DNA from: Linnemannia hyalina
Taxonomy: Eukaryota; Mortierellomycota; Mortierellomycetes; Mortierellales; Mortierellaceae
Direction: 5' to 3'
Length of the DNA: 64,000 nucleotides
NCBI GenBank assembly: GCA_019671135.1
Contig: JAHRHY010000001.1
Location: 434,001 to 498,000, forward strand
Shown here: positions 1 to 11,800 of the stretch, in pieces
How positions within the stretch are numbered: position 1 is the first letter of the stretch
How the letters are laid out: every line of letters begins with the position of its first letter
Translations under genes and position numbers: made by a program
Notes under the pieces: model-generated
Told to the model about the DNA's origin: nothing
The model's database searches: none
Seen by the model: the letters and a program-made list of their open reading frames with translations, nothing else

Positions 1-285
1 TCAGGGACGTTTTATGAAGTGCTTCGGACTTTTATCGGACTGGTACTCAAGATCCGGTGGAGACAGACAACTGATGGCGACGGTTGGTTGTACTTGTCGA
101 CGCGATGTGTGGGCGCGTTAAAGTTCTGGAAGGTGGTCGACAAGGGAAAGTCGATCGAGTTGCAGTTGGTTTCGAGTGTGGGGTTCAACGTGCTTTCGTT
201 GGAGGAGACCGATTTGTCGGATGCTGTTGGATTGAGTTCTCTCAACCGCGATTTGGTCAAACAGCGGGGAAAGACAGTCTTCTAA
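1..285 (+). CDS. C-terminal end of a WD40-type protein (partial, 5' end outside window)
   Basis: Reading from base 1 in frame, 94 codons run to a stop at 283-285, so the gene enters from the left. The stretch around residues 10-40 looks like one WD40 blade (IRWRQTTDGDGW, then LKFWKVVD). The tail DAVGLSSLNRDLVKQRG resembles, from memory, the C-terminal tail of the large Mortierella proteins that combine ARM-like repeats, pentapeptide repeats and WD40 blades. Pieces of that family occur twice more in this window (22862-23545 and 32256-33712). No intron is needed in the visible part. The family assignment is inference; the product could also be an unrelated hypothetical protein. Confidence 0.5.
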   Translation, partial: SGTFYEVLRTFIGLVLKIRWRQTTDGDGWLYLSTRCVGALKFWKVVDKGKSIELQLVSSVGFNVLSLEETDLSDAVGLSSLNRDLVKQRGKTVF

Positions 286-739
286 TGTTCCAAGGGCAGA
301 AAATATATCCTTTTTTTCTTTGGTTTATGTTATGTGTCTTTGTCATGCTTATATCGACATATAAAGAAAATGAAAGATGAAACTCCTCACTTCACCTCTA
401 TTTGCACAAAGTTTATGAAGAGATACTCATTTAATGCAAAGCAAGGTTGAGAATCTACGCCCCTGCATTGTCGTGACTATGGTGTGACTTGGTGTACAGA
501 GAAAAAAGCAGTCAAGTCTCACTTTTTTTTCTTCGGCGACGTCACCTTTTCAAATGCGTCTCGGGAGAAAAAGTCGTATTCTGTTCTCTCCGGATCTCAT
601 TTGTGCCAAATCCTTCACTCCTGCACTCTTTTCTGCCGAAAAATTATCTCGCCACTACATATATCCACCACCACAGGTCAGACTGGAGGGAGAGGGCGCT
701 TGTTAATTGTTTGCTCTCACACAATCTGTCTATCATACA

Positions 740-936
<197 letters not shown>

Positions 937-1989
937 GCCCTCCAAAACAGCATTAGCAAAGCTAATAACCAGATGTGACTCGAACCATACAGATCCTCTC
1001 CTTTGCGTCTCGTTCTTCATGGATACATCCTCTTAATACAACCTCGCGTTTCTCTGCAAACAGAGGGGCGTGATAAAAGAAGGTGTAACTGTGGGAGCAA
1101 TACCTGCACGTATCGCTCTGCCTACAATCTGAATAAAGTGCCGGCTGTCGGATCGCGCCTTCCCGACGATGGTCGCGCTTCATTTTCGTTTCTCCCCATC
1201 CGAGATATGTGCCTTGATATTGAGTGAGACCGCGGAAATGGTTCAAGGACCAAACATCCTGCTTACGCGACTTGCCTTGAGCAGTGGCGTGAAGCAGTGT
1301 GAAAGTTACTTTCCGTAGGCCCCTACCAAAAGATTCACACTCCTCTTTCTATGCTCTCTACTATTGCGAGCCGGTTGATCGTCGCGCTCTTATGTCTCAG
1401 CGCCACACCTCGTCCAAGTCCAAACCCGCGTCCAAATTGGTAGCCCTCAATGCAAAGTCCCTGTCAAGAGCCGGCTCGGACTTTCTACCATTCTCAGGCT
1501 AACCTCTTTCCATTCCCTATCCAAGAAATCACCCGACTCGGGTTTAACTTGAAGTGGCGCCAAATGGACTTATTAGACTTCGTGTTATTCAGCACGAGGA
1601 GCTCAAACAAATGTTACACGGGTTTAAAATCCAAGGGGTGAAGGGCGCCACACACGCACCCAACCTTCTCTTGTCAATTGCACTTTGATTTCTTCCTCTC
1701 TGTCTCCCTTTTCAAAACGCCAAACTACTCACTGTTGTGGTTTGTTAAATTTGTTGGTGTTATCCGATTCACGAGGGGGAGGAACTTGTCTCCAATGCAA
1801 AGAACCATGGCGCCAACTATGGGCCTCCTTCTATCATGTAAGGGGAATAAAAAGAGAGAAAAGAGTACGATGAAGAAAGGGGAAGAAGAGGAGTGTATGT
1901 ACGTCTTATTTTCGTTTGGGTCTTGAACATGATTTGCATGTTTGTTGTGCAGGAACATTGTTGAATAGCATGGAGGAGAGAGAGAGAGA

Positions 1990-2160
1990 GAGGAAGATGT
2001 GCGTGTGGCAGCATGGATATGAATTAGATTTTGCATGGTCGAGTAAAACGTCAAGGAGTCATCGAGGGAGAGAGAGAGGAAGATGTGCGTGTGGCAGCGT
2101 GGATGTGAATTAGATTTTACATGGTTGAGTAAAAAAGTCAAGGAGTCATCGAGGAACAGA
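1990..2160. repeat. 86-bp direct tandem duplication
   Basis: Two consecutive copies, 1990-2075 and 2076-2160, each begin with GAGGAAGATGTGCGTG and end with CAAGGAGTCATCGAGG. They differ by a few substitutions (for example ATGGATATG against GTGGATGTG). A GA-rich run lies at the junction, so slippage between GA tracts is a plausible origin. No coding function is visible. Confidence 0.9.
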
Positions 2161-2821
2161 GACGGGGCAGTAAGTGTGTGTGTCGGTGTGGTGTGTAGAC
2201 AATGATGGTATGCTGCATATTGAATGTAATAATTCAGCCCATTTGCCTTCCTCCTGATGTTCCTCCATCTTTCGCCAACTCTCCATCGCGTTACTGCTCC
2301 CTTCCTTCCATAGGTCCTGTAATGGTTTCTGTTCATTGTTTTGTTCGGACAAAAAACAAAACATAAGAGTATTGTAAGGTTAGGCCGTTAATCTTGGCCA
2401 AGCTGCATGCATTGCATGAAATTTCTTTTTCCTTTATTTTGAATGTCGTTTTTTTTCTCGACCCCTGAATCACAACAATAAGAGATCCCATTTGTTTGCA
2501 CATGCACAGTAGCAGTACATGTCTCCAGCTCATGGAATGTCGATGGTGCTCCTCTATGGGGGGGGGGGGGATTTACCACCACTTTCTCTCGCTCTCCTGC
2601 TCACACTCACCTTTAACCTCTCCCTTGGTCACAATTGACCCTCTTCCCTCTTTCTCTTCCTCTCTCTCTCTGTTATGCTCACTCTTTTTCTTTTTGAGTT
2701 CTTTCTTTCCCTTTCTCTCTTCTTCCTAATTGCACGCTCCTTCATCCATCTTACCCCTGTCGTTTTCATATATCTCACTCCCTTACTCTCTCCCCCCACT
2801 CTTGTCTCTTATCTCCTACCC

Positions 2822-2878
2822 CACTCTCATCCTCACTCTCACCCTCACTCTCACCTTCACTCTCACCCTCACTCTCAT
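2822..2878. repeat. 12-bp tandem repeat (CCTCACTCTCAC)n in RapGAP promoter/leader
   Basis: About four to five copies of a 12-base pyrimidine-rich unit with small variations. It lies about 160 bases upstream of the chosen ATG at 3039, inside the CT-rich tract that precedes the gene, so it is probably promoter or 5' leader sequence. Confidence 0.85.
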
Positions 2879-3038
2879 TTCTCACTGTCTCACCCTCTTT
2901 GGCCCTTTCCCTCCTTCACCCTCGATCCACAATCACATCCAACAACAGCATTCTCAATACCATACCTCCTTTTCCATACACTCATATACAACAACAGCTC
3001 CTTCTTCCAAAAGGCATGCTTTAAAGACACACTTCAGG

Positions 3039-5466
3039 ATGACTGTCGCTTCACCGTTCTCCGACTTTCGATACCTCTCCTCCAACACCATCCGACCCTT
3101 GACCCTCCTTGCTGCATACTCCTCAAAATCTGCTCTTGCTGTCTCTGCATTAGTCAACGCCAACAGCAATTGCAATAACCATAGCAATAACAATAATAAC
3201 AGTAGCAGCAACCACTCTACCGTTACCTCTCACCCTCCCCTTCCTCTTTCTTCTTCAGCTTCATCTGTCTCTACTCCGCCCACATTCTCCACACACACCC
3301 CACCTCCAACATCACCTGTCTCGGAATCAAATCGACCACAGACCACCATCAACAACAACAGCAACAACGGCAAACCCTCCTCGACATCATCTTCGACTAC
3401 ATCCTTTGATCCATTAATACTCCTCCAGGATCGAGAATGCGATCTGGCCTTTTATCAAAAGTACTTTCTGAATCAACGTAAAGTCGACTGAACGGGACAA
3501 AATGAAGGAGCTTTTGCTTTCGTGAGCACAGCAAAGACCATACTGACCCTGTCAACTCTGAACCATCGTTACTAATGACCCCTCTCCTTTTCTTTTCATC
3601 CTGTTCTATTTATTCATCTTTTACCCTTCATCCTTCACCCTGGATTATACCTAATCATGCTGCATATCGCCGTTATACCGCCCACTCTCCTTTTTATTCT
3701 TTTCGATCTCCATCCGTGACACTCTATATTCCTTGGACTTGATGTAGCCCATAGCAACTTTGTCGCCGCTCAGTCTGCACAGGGCCCAATTGTGGTCTCG
3801 ATTGCTATTGACCGGAAAGGCTGTGTCAGGATTCTGATCAGGACAACTCAGGTGAGCAAAGAGAGTTGCCCCCTCTCCCTTCCTTTTCCTTCTTTCTCCT
3901 CATCCACCCCCTACAAATCGTTGCTATTCTGTCTTGTTTGGTTGTTGGAAACAATTTTTGCCACGGAACAAAATCAAACGTTCGCACAGGCTCAAAGAAC
4001 ACTAAAAAAAACCAATTCATGCAAAATCAAATATGGAAAATAGGGAAGCGAAAGGATCGAGCACCCATCATCGACGCACTCGATCCCCTGGTACAGAAAA
4101 TTCTTCCTAGGAGGTTTCCTCTTCAACAACAGCAACAGTCCGTCGTACCATCTCTCAATTCTGAGCCAACTCTGTCCTGCAATCCCCATCGAGTCATTGG
4201 AACCATGTCACCATCGCGACTTGCCGCGCGAACTGGAGAGGATGGAGGAGCGACAGGTGATTAGGTCTTACAAGTTCGGTGTCGTCATGCTCCTGCCAGG
4301 GCAGACTCTGGAGTATCAAGGCCTGACGAATACGAAAGGTATGAGTTCAAGCCCCCCTTCAGCTCTCATGCATACAAACGCAGGAGCAATACTAAGGAGG
4401 AATCGATAAAAGAAAAAAAGGAGTAGGAGAAAAAAGGTTAAGAAGGGTAGGAAATGGCAAGAACCAATCGCGTGCCAAGCGAAAGAAACAGGGGGCTAGG
4501 AATAGGGAGAGAAAAGGAAAGGGAGCGGTTAGAGATGCATGAAGGAGTTCTTTTTTTTTAGGCGGGAAAGAAAGGCGTGGAAAGTGTTCCTGTTCGCTGT
4601 TTGTGGAGAGGGCGCATATTCGTTAGAAGGAGTGTTCTTTTCAATTGGTCTTCGATGTTGATAATAGATGATCTATGCACTCGCGGTCTAACAAAAAAGA
4701 TAATCCCGTCGCAACTTAGAATCATGCACGCCTGAATTCTTGGACTTTTTGACCTGGTTGGGAGAACCAGTCCAACTTCAGGGATGGAAGGGATACAGGG
4801 CAGGATTGGATGTCATCGGTAAGGCGAATTGAGCTATGCATATTCTTTTCGCTCGTTATGCTTCAGTTGTGAGACCCATTGGACAACATGTGAACCAGCT
4901 GGAAGTTTGTATGCATGGATTCATGCACACATGCATGCTCTCCTACAAGTACCTGGCTCCTGGTAAGATACTTATATAATTTTGCTTACCGATATGAATT
5001 CCATCTATTAACTATTAGGGGACACCACAGGAGAGAAGTCCGTTTACACAAACTGGAATGGATACCAAATCATGTACCATTGTGCGCCCTTGATGCCGTT
5101 CAATCCCAAGGACCGACACCAAGTCGAACGTCGCCGATTCATCGGGAACGATATCGTGAGTTTCGTCTTCTTTCATGGAACACTGTGGAATTTCGTTGTG
5201 TTCATTTAACGATTTGGTGCGCTAACCACTCTTTTCATCCCTTTTGTCGTTTCTACACCCCTTTTTTTTATTTCCTTTGGAACACTTAGGTGGTCATTGT
5301 GTTCAAGGAGGACGACGATGACGAACAGTTTGACCTCTCTAGCGTTGGATCGCGACAGAACCGTAAGTTCACCCTCCGTTTCTCTCCTGAAGTGCTACCA
5401 GAGGGTATCTTATCACTAAGGAGTCAAGAGTTCCCTTTCTATGTATATTCCCCCCCCCCCCCCCCC

Positions 5467-5498
<32 letters not shown>

Positions 5499-6061
5499 AT
5501 TATTGACTGAATGTACTTTTCTTCATGCGCGTGCTCTCTTTCCTCTACAGATATCATTTGCATTGTGCGACCAATTCCAAGAGAATCACCAGCACACCCA
5601 AAGTCGTATCGAGTACAAGTGGCAGTCAAGGACGGGATCCGCAACTTTTCACCACTCCATTTTCCTACGGTTTTGCAGCGAGACGACGCATCAAGGGATC
5701 TCTTCCTACTCAAATGTAAGTGCGACAATGAGCACGAGTTGTCCTCGTCCTTACCAAGTCGGGTCGGAGGAGGAGGAGGAGGAGGGTGCAAACAAAAAAA
5801 GCTATTGTTGATATTGTTGTGATTGTTGATGTAGAGCGTCGTTGAGTTCCCTTTATTTTATATTTGTGTGCATTGACATTGCGCAAGGCGACCCGAAAAA
5901 AAAAAAAAGCGACTTATGAGTTTACTCTATCGTCTACATCTTTTCCCTTCGTCGTAGTGATCTGTGGAGAACGGGCAGCGTACAGGGCCAAGGCGTTTGC
6001 AACGCAGCTGTCAAGGACACGAGAGTCGTTACTTCGGGATGTCATTGAAACACACCAATAA
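3039..6061 (+). CDS. Rap GTPase-activating protein (RapGAP domain), 8 exons
   Basis: The product stimulates GTP hydrolysis by Rap/Rsr-type small GTPases. Exons: 3039-3477, 3748-3851, 4044-4338, 4720-4818, 5019-5155, 5290-5362, 5551-5715, 5958-6061, giving 471 residues with all phases consistent. Residues 1-135 are a Ser/Thr/Asn-rich, probably disordered leader. From about residue 137 the RapGAP fold follows: DLAFYQKYFLNQ, then IDRKGCVRILIRTTQ, VIRSYKFGV and EFLDFLTWLG. The catalytic segment RRRFIGNDIVVIVFKE keeps the Asn thumb (about N356), which replaces the usual arginine finger in this family. The C-terminus GERAAYRAKAFATQLSRTRESLLRDVI is also typical. No PDZ, GoLoco or other accessory domain is seen. 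The ATG at 3039 was chosen because the codons upstream are low-complexity CT-rich DNA. Intron 6 carries a C18-A30 tract. An AATAAA follows at 6234. The N-terminal exon is the least certain part. Confidence 0.9.
5450..5497. repeat. C18-A30 homopolymer pair inside a RapGAP intron
   Basis: Eighteen C are followed directly by thirty A, within the intron 5363-5550. Such a double homopolymer is prone to length error in sequencing and to slippage in vivo. It does not touch the splice sites. A (GGA)n run at 5766-5787 in the next intron is another simple repeat. Confidence 0.95.
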
Positions 6062-8558
6062 CAGCAAGCGGACGCTTTATGAGGATATTTCGTCAGTTCA
6101 CATCAACACAACACCAACATCAACACAACCATATACCAACGTCTTTCCCCAGGTCTTTCCCCTTTCCCTTTACCTACTATGTATACCAACCACTAAACAT
6201 CTAACGCTAATGCCCATCTCTGTACAATGTAACAATAAAAAGTAGCACCTACGATAACAGAAAATAGAAACAAGAAGAGATGTAATAACGATACGGAAAA
6301 AGGGATGAAAAATATGTCTCTTTAGAGTGTAAATTGAGAATAACCCATCATTGTTTTTTTGGTGCACCAAGTTGTGTGTGTGTGTGTGGTTTGGTTTGGT
6401 TCATGTACACAAGCGGACATAGGACAAGTGCGTGTGAAATGGATGGGATGATGGGTTGGATGATTGATGCCGAAGACAACAAAAAGAGGAAAAAAATATG
6501 GTCTGTCCGTTTTTAGACTTTGGAAGAAGATGTGGAGTAAAGCGAGACATCGAGAGAAGAGTGGAGGAGGGGATGGAAAGAGTAGCATGGAGAACAGCCC
6601 TGCGTGTATATTTTCATTTGTTTACTTGCTTAGCGGGGCAAGACGGGTGCATGATGTTTTGGGCAGGGGTCAGTTAGGGTGGGGGGGGGAGGTTTTTTTT
6701 TTCTTGTTTAGTGTCTAATGTTTGTTTTCCTTGGGTTGCTATTTGAATTAATCATGACAAAACATACAAAGTAAGCAAAAGATGGATGGGATGGGGTGAT
6801 GTTTGAAGTCAAGAGGGAAAAGGAAAAGTGGAAAACAATTGTCCAATTGGCAGGTGGGCATTAACGAATAACTTATTGTTCAATGCTATTACCAGGTCGG
6901 TAGCATGTGTCAAATATGCAAGCAGGACTTCATGATTGCTATCATAGGAAGGAGCACTCATAGCTCTTAGTTGAGGAAAAGGAGGAGACGGAGTATTACG
7001 ATGTGCGCCGTTTTTAGGAGAGGCAAAGTGTCCGAGAGACACATGTCCAAGGAGGAAGAAAGCAACTAAACTTTCATTTGAAAGAGGAAGGAAGGACGCT
7101 GGATGAATTATGAACAAACGGTGCAAGGCAGGCAGAGGGACGGGGTCAGATGTACGAAACTTGCAAATGGGCGTTGTGTATGTATTTGTGTGGGGCGGGA
7201 TGACCATAAAAACAAGTATCCAAACGGTCTCTCTCTGAAAGAAAAAGGGTACATACACATAGCATACATGGCATGTGTTGACTGATACGGAGATGCGCCA
7301 AAAGTGAACAGCCAATTGCGGCACACCACACCAGGAGGGACAAGAGGTGCAGGTTTGCTCAGTCGATGTTGTGCGCTTCGCATTTGCGTTTTTGAATTCT
7401 GTTGTCGACAATAGTCGATGCGAGTGTAAGAAGAGTAGGAGCCGGGAGAAGGGAGAAGAGAGTCCGCGGACATGCAGGCTGATGGATATGAGTGAAGGAA
7501 TCATACGTTTGTCAGGCAATGTAGGTGTGCGAGTGGCGAAAAGGCGGAGCACAATTAAATCGATGCTCATCTTTTTTTGTGTTCTTTCTTTCCTTCCTTT
7601 CTCTCTTCTCCTTCTTTCTTCTTCTCTTCTATTCATCCCTTCATCCTTTCATCTCTTCATCCTCCTCCTCTTTTTGCTTATCCTCTCCTTTCACCTTCAT
7701 CGTCTTCTTCTTCCTTTTCCTTCTACACATCGACACTGCTTCCTCTCGTACTCACACTCCTTAGACAAATTGTACACACGCGACCGTTGGAATTCGACTC
7801 TCACTTTCTTTCTTTTCCACTTTGGAACCATTATATTGACTCCGCCTTTCTTTGTCGTCTTTACTCCACACCTTTTCGACTTACTCAGCAACACCCCGCA
7901 CACATACACACATTCTCTCTTGATCCTCGATCTTGCTCAAGTGCTTCTTTAAGTGTGCAAGCAACCGGAGTCGCTCCTTTTTCATAAAGAAGAATCCTTT
8001 TGGTTTTAGTTAGGTTAGTGGCGAAACTTACTCCACAGAACACGTCCCAACTGATAAATAGAAAGGTCACCTGCCGACTCATCTTCCCTGTACCTGAAAT
8101 CACTTCACCACTCGGTCGTCGGTGTCGAATGGAAGACACATTCAGAAACAAAAGTCAATGCTAATGACGATGCTGACAGATTACGTCCTTCCATGACCTG
8201 TCTCTCGCCCTATAGAATACTTTCCACCAAGAGAACAGTGCGACAGTGGCGGACTCCAAAAAAAATATACACGGACCCCGACCATCCAGGAGGAAAAGAA
8301 CACACAACCGACACACCCTTTTCCGCACCCAACATCGACCTTCTTTTCCTTCTTTGCTGAAACAAGAGAACAGCTGTGAGCAGGGTTCGGTCTATCAAAC
8401 ACAATCCTACTTTCTTGTTTCGGCTCGCGTAAACCCAAAGGAAACAAATACCCATCGCTCAATTATTACCGCGAAGACAAGAGCAACGAACGGAAACCAG
8501 CCCGCGCAAAATCTAGAAAAGTCGAGAGAATTAAGTTGATTGGAACCAAATAACGAAT
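6062..8558. other. Intergenic region between RapGAP and the 1570-residue gene
   Basis: I find no gene I can support. A 275-codon minus-strand frame (6809-7636) has no recognisable domain and lies over simple CT/GA-rich DNA. The stretch 7570-7760 is a long pyrimidine tract with TTCTTC and CTCCTC repeats and is probably promoter DNA of the downstream gene. A G7 run and T runs lie at 6680-6705. Confidence 0.5.
6234..6239 (+). terminator. Poly(A) signal AATAAA of the RapGAP gene
   Basis: A canonical AATAAA lies 173 bases after the RapGAP stop codon, in AT-rich DNA with no competing frame. The position suits a fungal 3' end. Confidence 0.5.
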
Positions 8559-8733
8559 GTAAGTGTTTGGGAAGGTCTATATCTAGCTGGTATTGTTTTG
8601 TTGGTTGTGCCCCCACAAAGTACAACGAAGAGTACGTGGCCAATATCCACAAGTGCCAATTGTGCTCACCAAAAAACTGCACCTAACATTCCTGTTTGTG
8701 TTCTCCCTTTTCCGTCCATCTTTTCTTCTTTAG
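8559..8733 (+). other. Probable 5'-leader intron of the 1570-residue gene
   Basis: GTAAGTG at 8559 and a pyrimidine-rich TTTTCTTCTTTAG ending at 8733 form strong donor and acceptor sites 175 bases apart. The acceptor is about 135 bases upstream of the ATG at 8868. No coding is needed across it, so it would be a leader intron. This is an inference from splice-site quality only. Confidence 0.5.
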
Positions 8734-8867
8734 ATTGAGCTCTCAACAGCCACAACCACCACCACCAGGATCCATTTCCCCCTCAGCCATCGCGTCCAGA
8801 ACTTGCGCACTTTATCCAATAACGAACAACGCCCACTTTAACGACAAAGCAACAACACATCATCACC

Positions 8868-11800
8868 ATGGCCAAGGAAAAGAAATCACGTCAGCAACCT
8901 GAGCCTGCCAAGGATGCGACACACAACCCCGACAGTTATGCAATTCCAGTCGACACCACAGCGTCGTATTTTCCCGCCTCGGATGCAGCAAGTCACTACT
9001 CCAAGGAAACAACCACATCTGACCACAGGAAGAGTAAGAGCTGGACAAAGTCGCTGAAAAAGGCCACCAACTCGATCCTCTACATGGCCATGCCCCCAAC
9101 AAGCGTCGACCATGTCCCTATGATTGTGGCCCAAACTCCCATGTCGCCCGACCGTCTGATCCCGACAGTGCACTCGCCCATCTTACAGTCGACCGCATCT
9201 TCTATCATGACCATCGCCCCTACTTCCTCAAGTACAACCTCTGTACCTATATCAACATCGACGACAGCAGCACCATTCAGACCCATATCAGAGACAGCTG
9301 CATCCTCAACTGCCTCGGTCACAACGACTTCCATTGCCTCGTCATTATCATCAAGTCAACGGCGTCACCACCACGACACTAATGTCGGTCTCTGGGACGC
9401 AACTGCTACTACCGGAGCCCTGCCAGGACAGCCAGAGTCAAGTGGGATCGCAGCACCATACACGAACAATCACCACCCTACCCAGTACACTTCCTCCTCG
9501 ACGACTTCCTCAACCTCAACTCTAACACGGATGGCGGGCAAAGGCAAGGAGCGAGCAGAACCTTTGCACTCGGGCGCCTTTTACGATGGCATCGAAGCAG
9601 AGGCGTATGCGACTTCCCTCGATTATGACAATTCCGAGCGTACCTCCTTGGTCTCACCTCCTTCCTCTCCTCCCAACCAAACCAACCACAGCGGCAGTAG
9701 GACGAACGGACACCACTCTCTGACAACGTTTGTTATTGAAGCTGCAACTGCTGTCCAACCAGAACATGAGGACAGCCAGGAGGCGCTCCCTTCGCCCCCA
9801 CCATCACCCATCAACGTTCTGCAGAAGCAGGAGAAAGTCAAGCCTGTGTCGCGCAGGGAGTTTCAGAAAGAATATGGGTACCAGCCGGAGGTTTTGGAGG
9901 TGCAGGACGTCATTCAGGCGCGATCGATTTCACACTCTACCACAAGCATCAGCGCCTCTACCGAGCCCCAGAAAGCAGAAATCGTGACCGTCGAGACGCG
10001 AGAGTTCAACCAAGAGCTCCTTCCCGCGATCCCCAACAATATCTCCCGGTTCAGTTTTGCAGTGGATCCTGAGTCAGAGTCAAGCCACTCTACCACCGCA
10101 TTTTCGACATCTGAGATCGATACAACATCCAAGGTTGCCGCCGAGGTTCCAACTGTTCCAGTGGTTGAAACTCGACAGGATATTGTCTTTGTCAGCTACG
10201 AGGAGGAGCCTGAACCATTGCCGCCCGTTCGCACAGCACCTTTACCCCCCATCCCACAGCAATCTCAGCCCCAAGCTCCGCCTCAGCGTCTCCAAATGTC
10301 CGTCTCTGCACCGGTTCCACAAGCATATTCAACTACCACCAATGCCCGTGACGCTGCTCGCAAGGAACTCACCATCGATGTTAGCGCGCCCTTGCCTCCT
10401 TCTATATCCTCTTCATCTATCAACGCCGCTGCCAACACCACGAGGAGGCAAAAGAGCAAGAGCATGGTCGTGGACGCAGCAGGATTCCCCATGGTCTCTC
10501 CACGCGCCTTAGCCCTCACACGGTCGCTGTCCAACAGGAATAATGCCAAGCCCCAGCCTGTCAAGAAGGCCCCATGGCTCTGGCACCAGGATGGGGTCCA
10601 CCAGCAGCGTCTTGAGTCTCATCAGATCTTGACCAAGGAGCAGGTCTTTGAGCAATACCGTCTCGATCTGGAGACCGAAGGCCCTAACGGTTTCTTCCTG
10701 TTCAAACTGGTGAAGAAATTCAGGCGTCAGGACCCTTCATTGGAGGCCATCTCGTCGACCTTGTTGGATGCCGAGATCACTTCTTCTCCTGTCTCGAACT
10801 CTCCCTCCAGCCCCACACCAACCTCGATCCTTGACAACCTTGACGCCAGCTCCGTCTCCCAGAAGCTCAAGCGCCAGTTGTTGTTACAGAAGCGCAAGAA
10901 GCAGCGCGGCAGCAAGAATTCGGGTGACGGCGAGGAGGAGGATCTCAACTTGGAAGCACTGCTGAAGATGTCGAACAACAACACCAGTCTCCAGAACCTG
11001 AACTCATCCCTCCAGGAAGTCATTGATGCCGTTGACAGTCTGAAGGAGTCTCAGGAATGGACCAGCTTGTTGGATCGACCCCAGGACTATGCCCATCAAC
11101 GATCCCAGAAGCCTGTCTTCCCCGACAGTGATGGAGAGTACACATCCAAGGACAAGGATCCCGCTCAAATCGATGCTCTCGAGAGAAGAAAGGGTGTGTA
11201 TTCAACTGGTCGAACAGATGGCACCAACTTGATCTCAAAGAAGAAGCAGAGGGCCTTGCAGCGACGCTCCTCAGTCACGACATCTGCAGCAGGAGCAGCA
11301 CCAGGAGGCGGATCTCGGAAGGGAAGCAATTCACTTTCGTCAAGTGGTCCTGTCGACTTGGAGTCTGGTTCTGTGGAAGGTCCCTCTGGTAACAATGATC
11401 GCCGTGGATCTGAAGCGGCGGTGGCGGCCGACGGAGGATCACAATTCAAGAAGCAGGCAATTGCGCAGCTTCACATCTACAGTCGCAACGGTCTCAAGTT
11501 CAAGTTTGATGTGATGCAAGACAACGAGCTCCACTTTGTCGAGGCCTCCAAGAAGTACACATTCATGGACCCACTTGCAGCCCACCGTCAGCCCAACTTG
11601 GAACGGTCTGGCAGTGGCAGGACAACCCTTTCGCCTCTCAACTCGCCTACCTCTGCCAACCCACCTCCTCTCCCGCCACACCATCCCAATGGCAGCAGGA
11701 GCAATGGACGTCGCGCCAGTTCGGCTACCGCGGTCTCGACAGTCTCGGATCACAGCCGTGTTACGATCTCCCCTGGCAGCGCTCCTCATCGCTCTAGCAG

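Noticed and set aside
960..1000. Minus-strand GGTTCGAGTC resembling a tRNA B-box
   Set aside because: The flanking bases do not form a T stem and no acceptor, D or anticodon arm can be drawn.
6809..7636. 275-codon minus-strand frame
   Set aside because: No domain, Arg/Glu and Ser/Leu composition from CT/GA-rich DNA, and it lies over the probable promoter of the 1570-residue gene.
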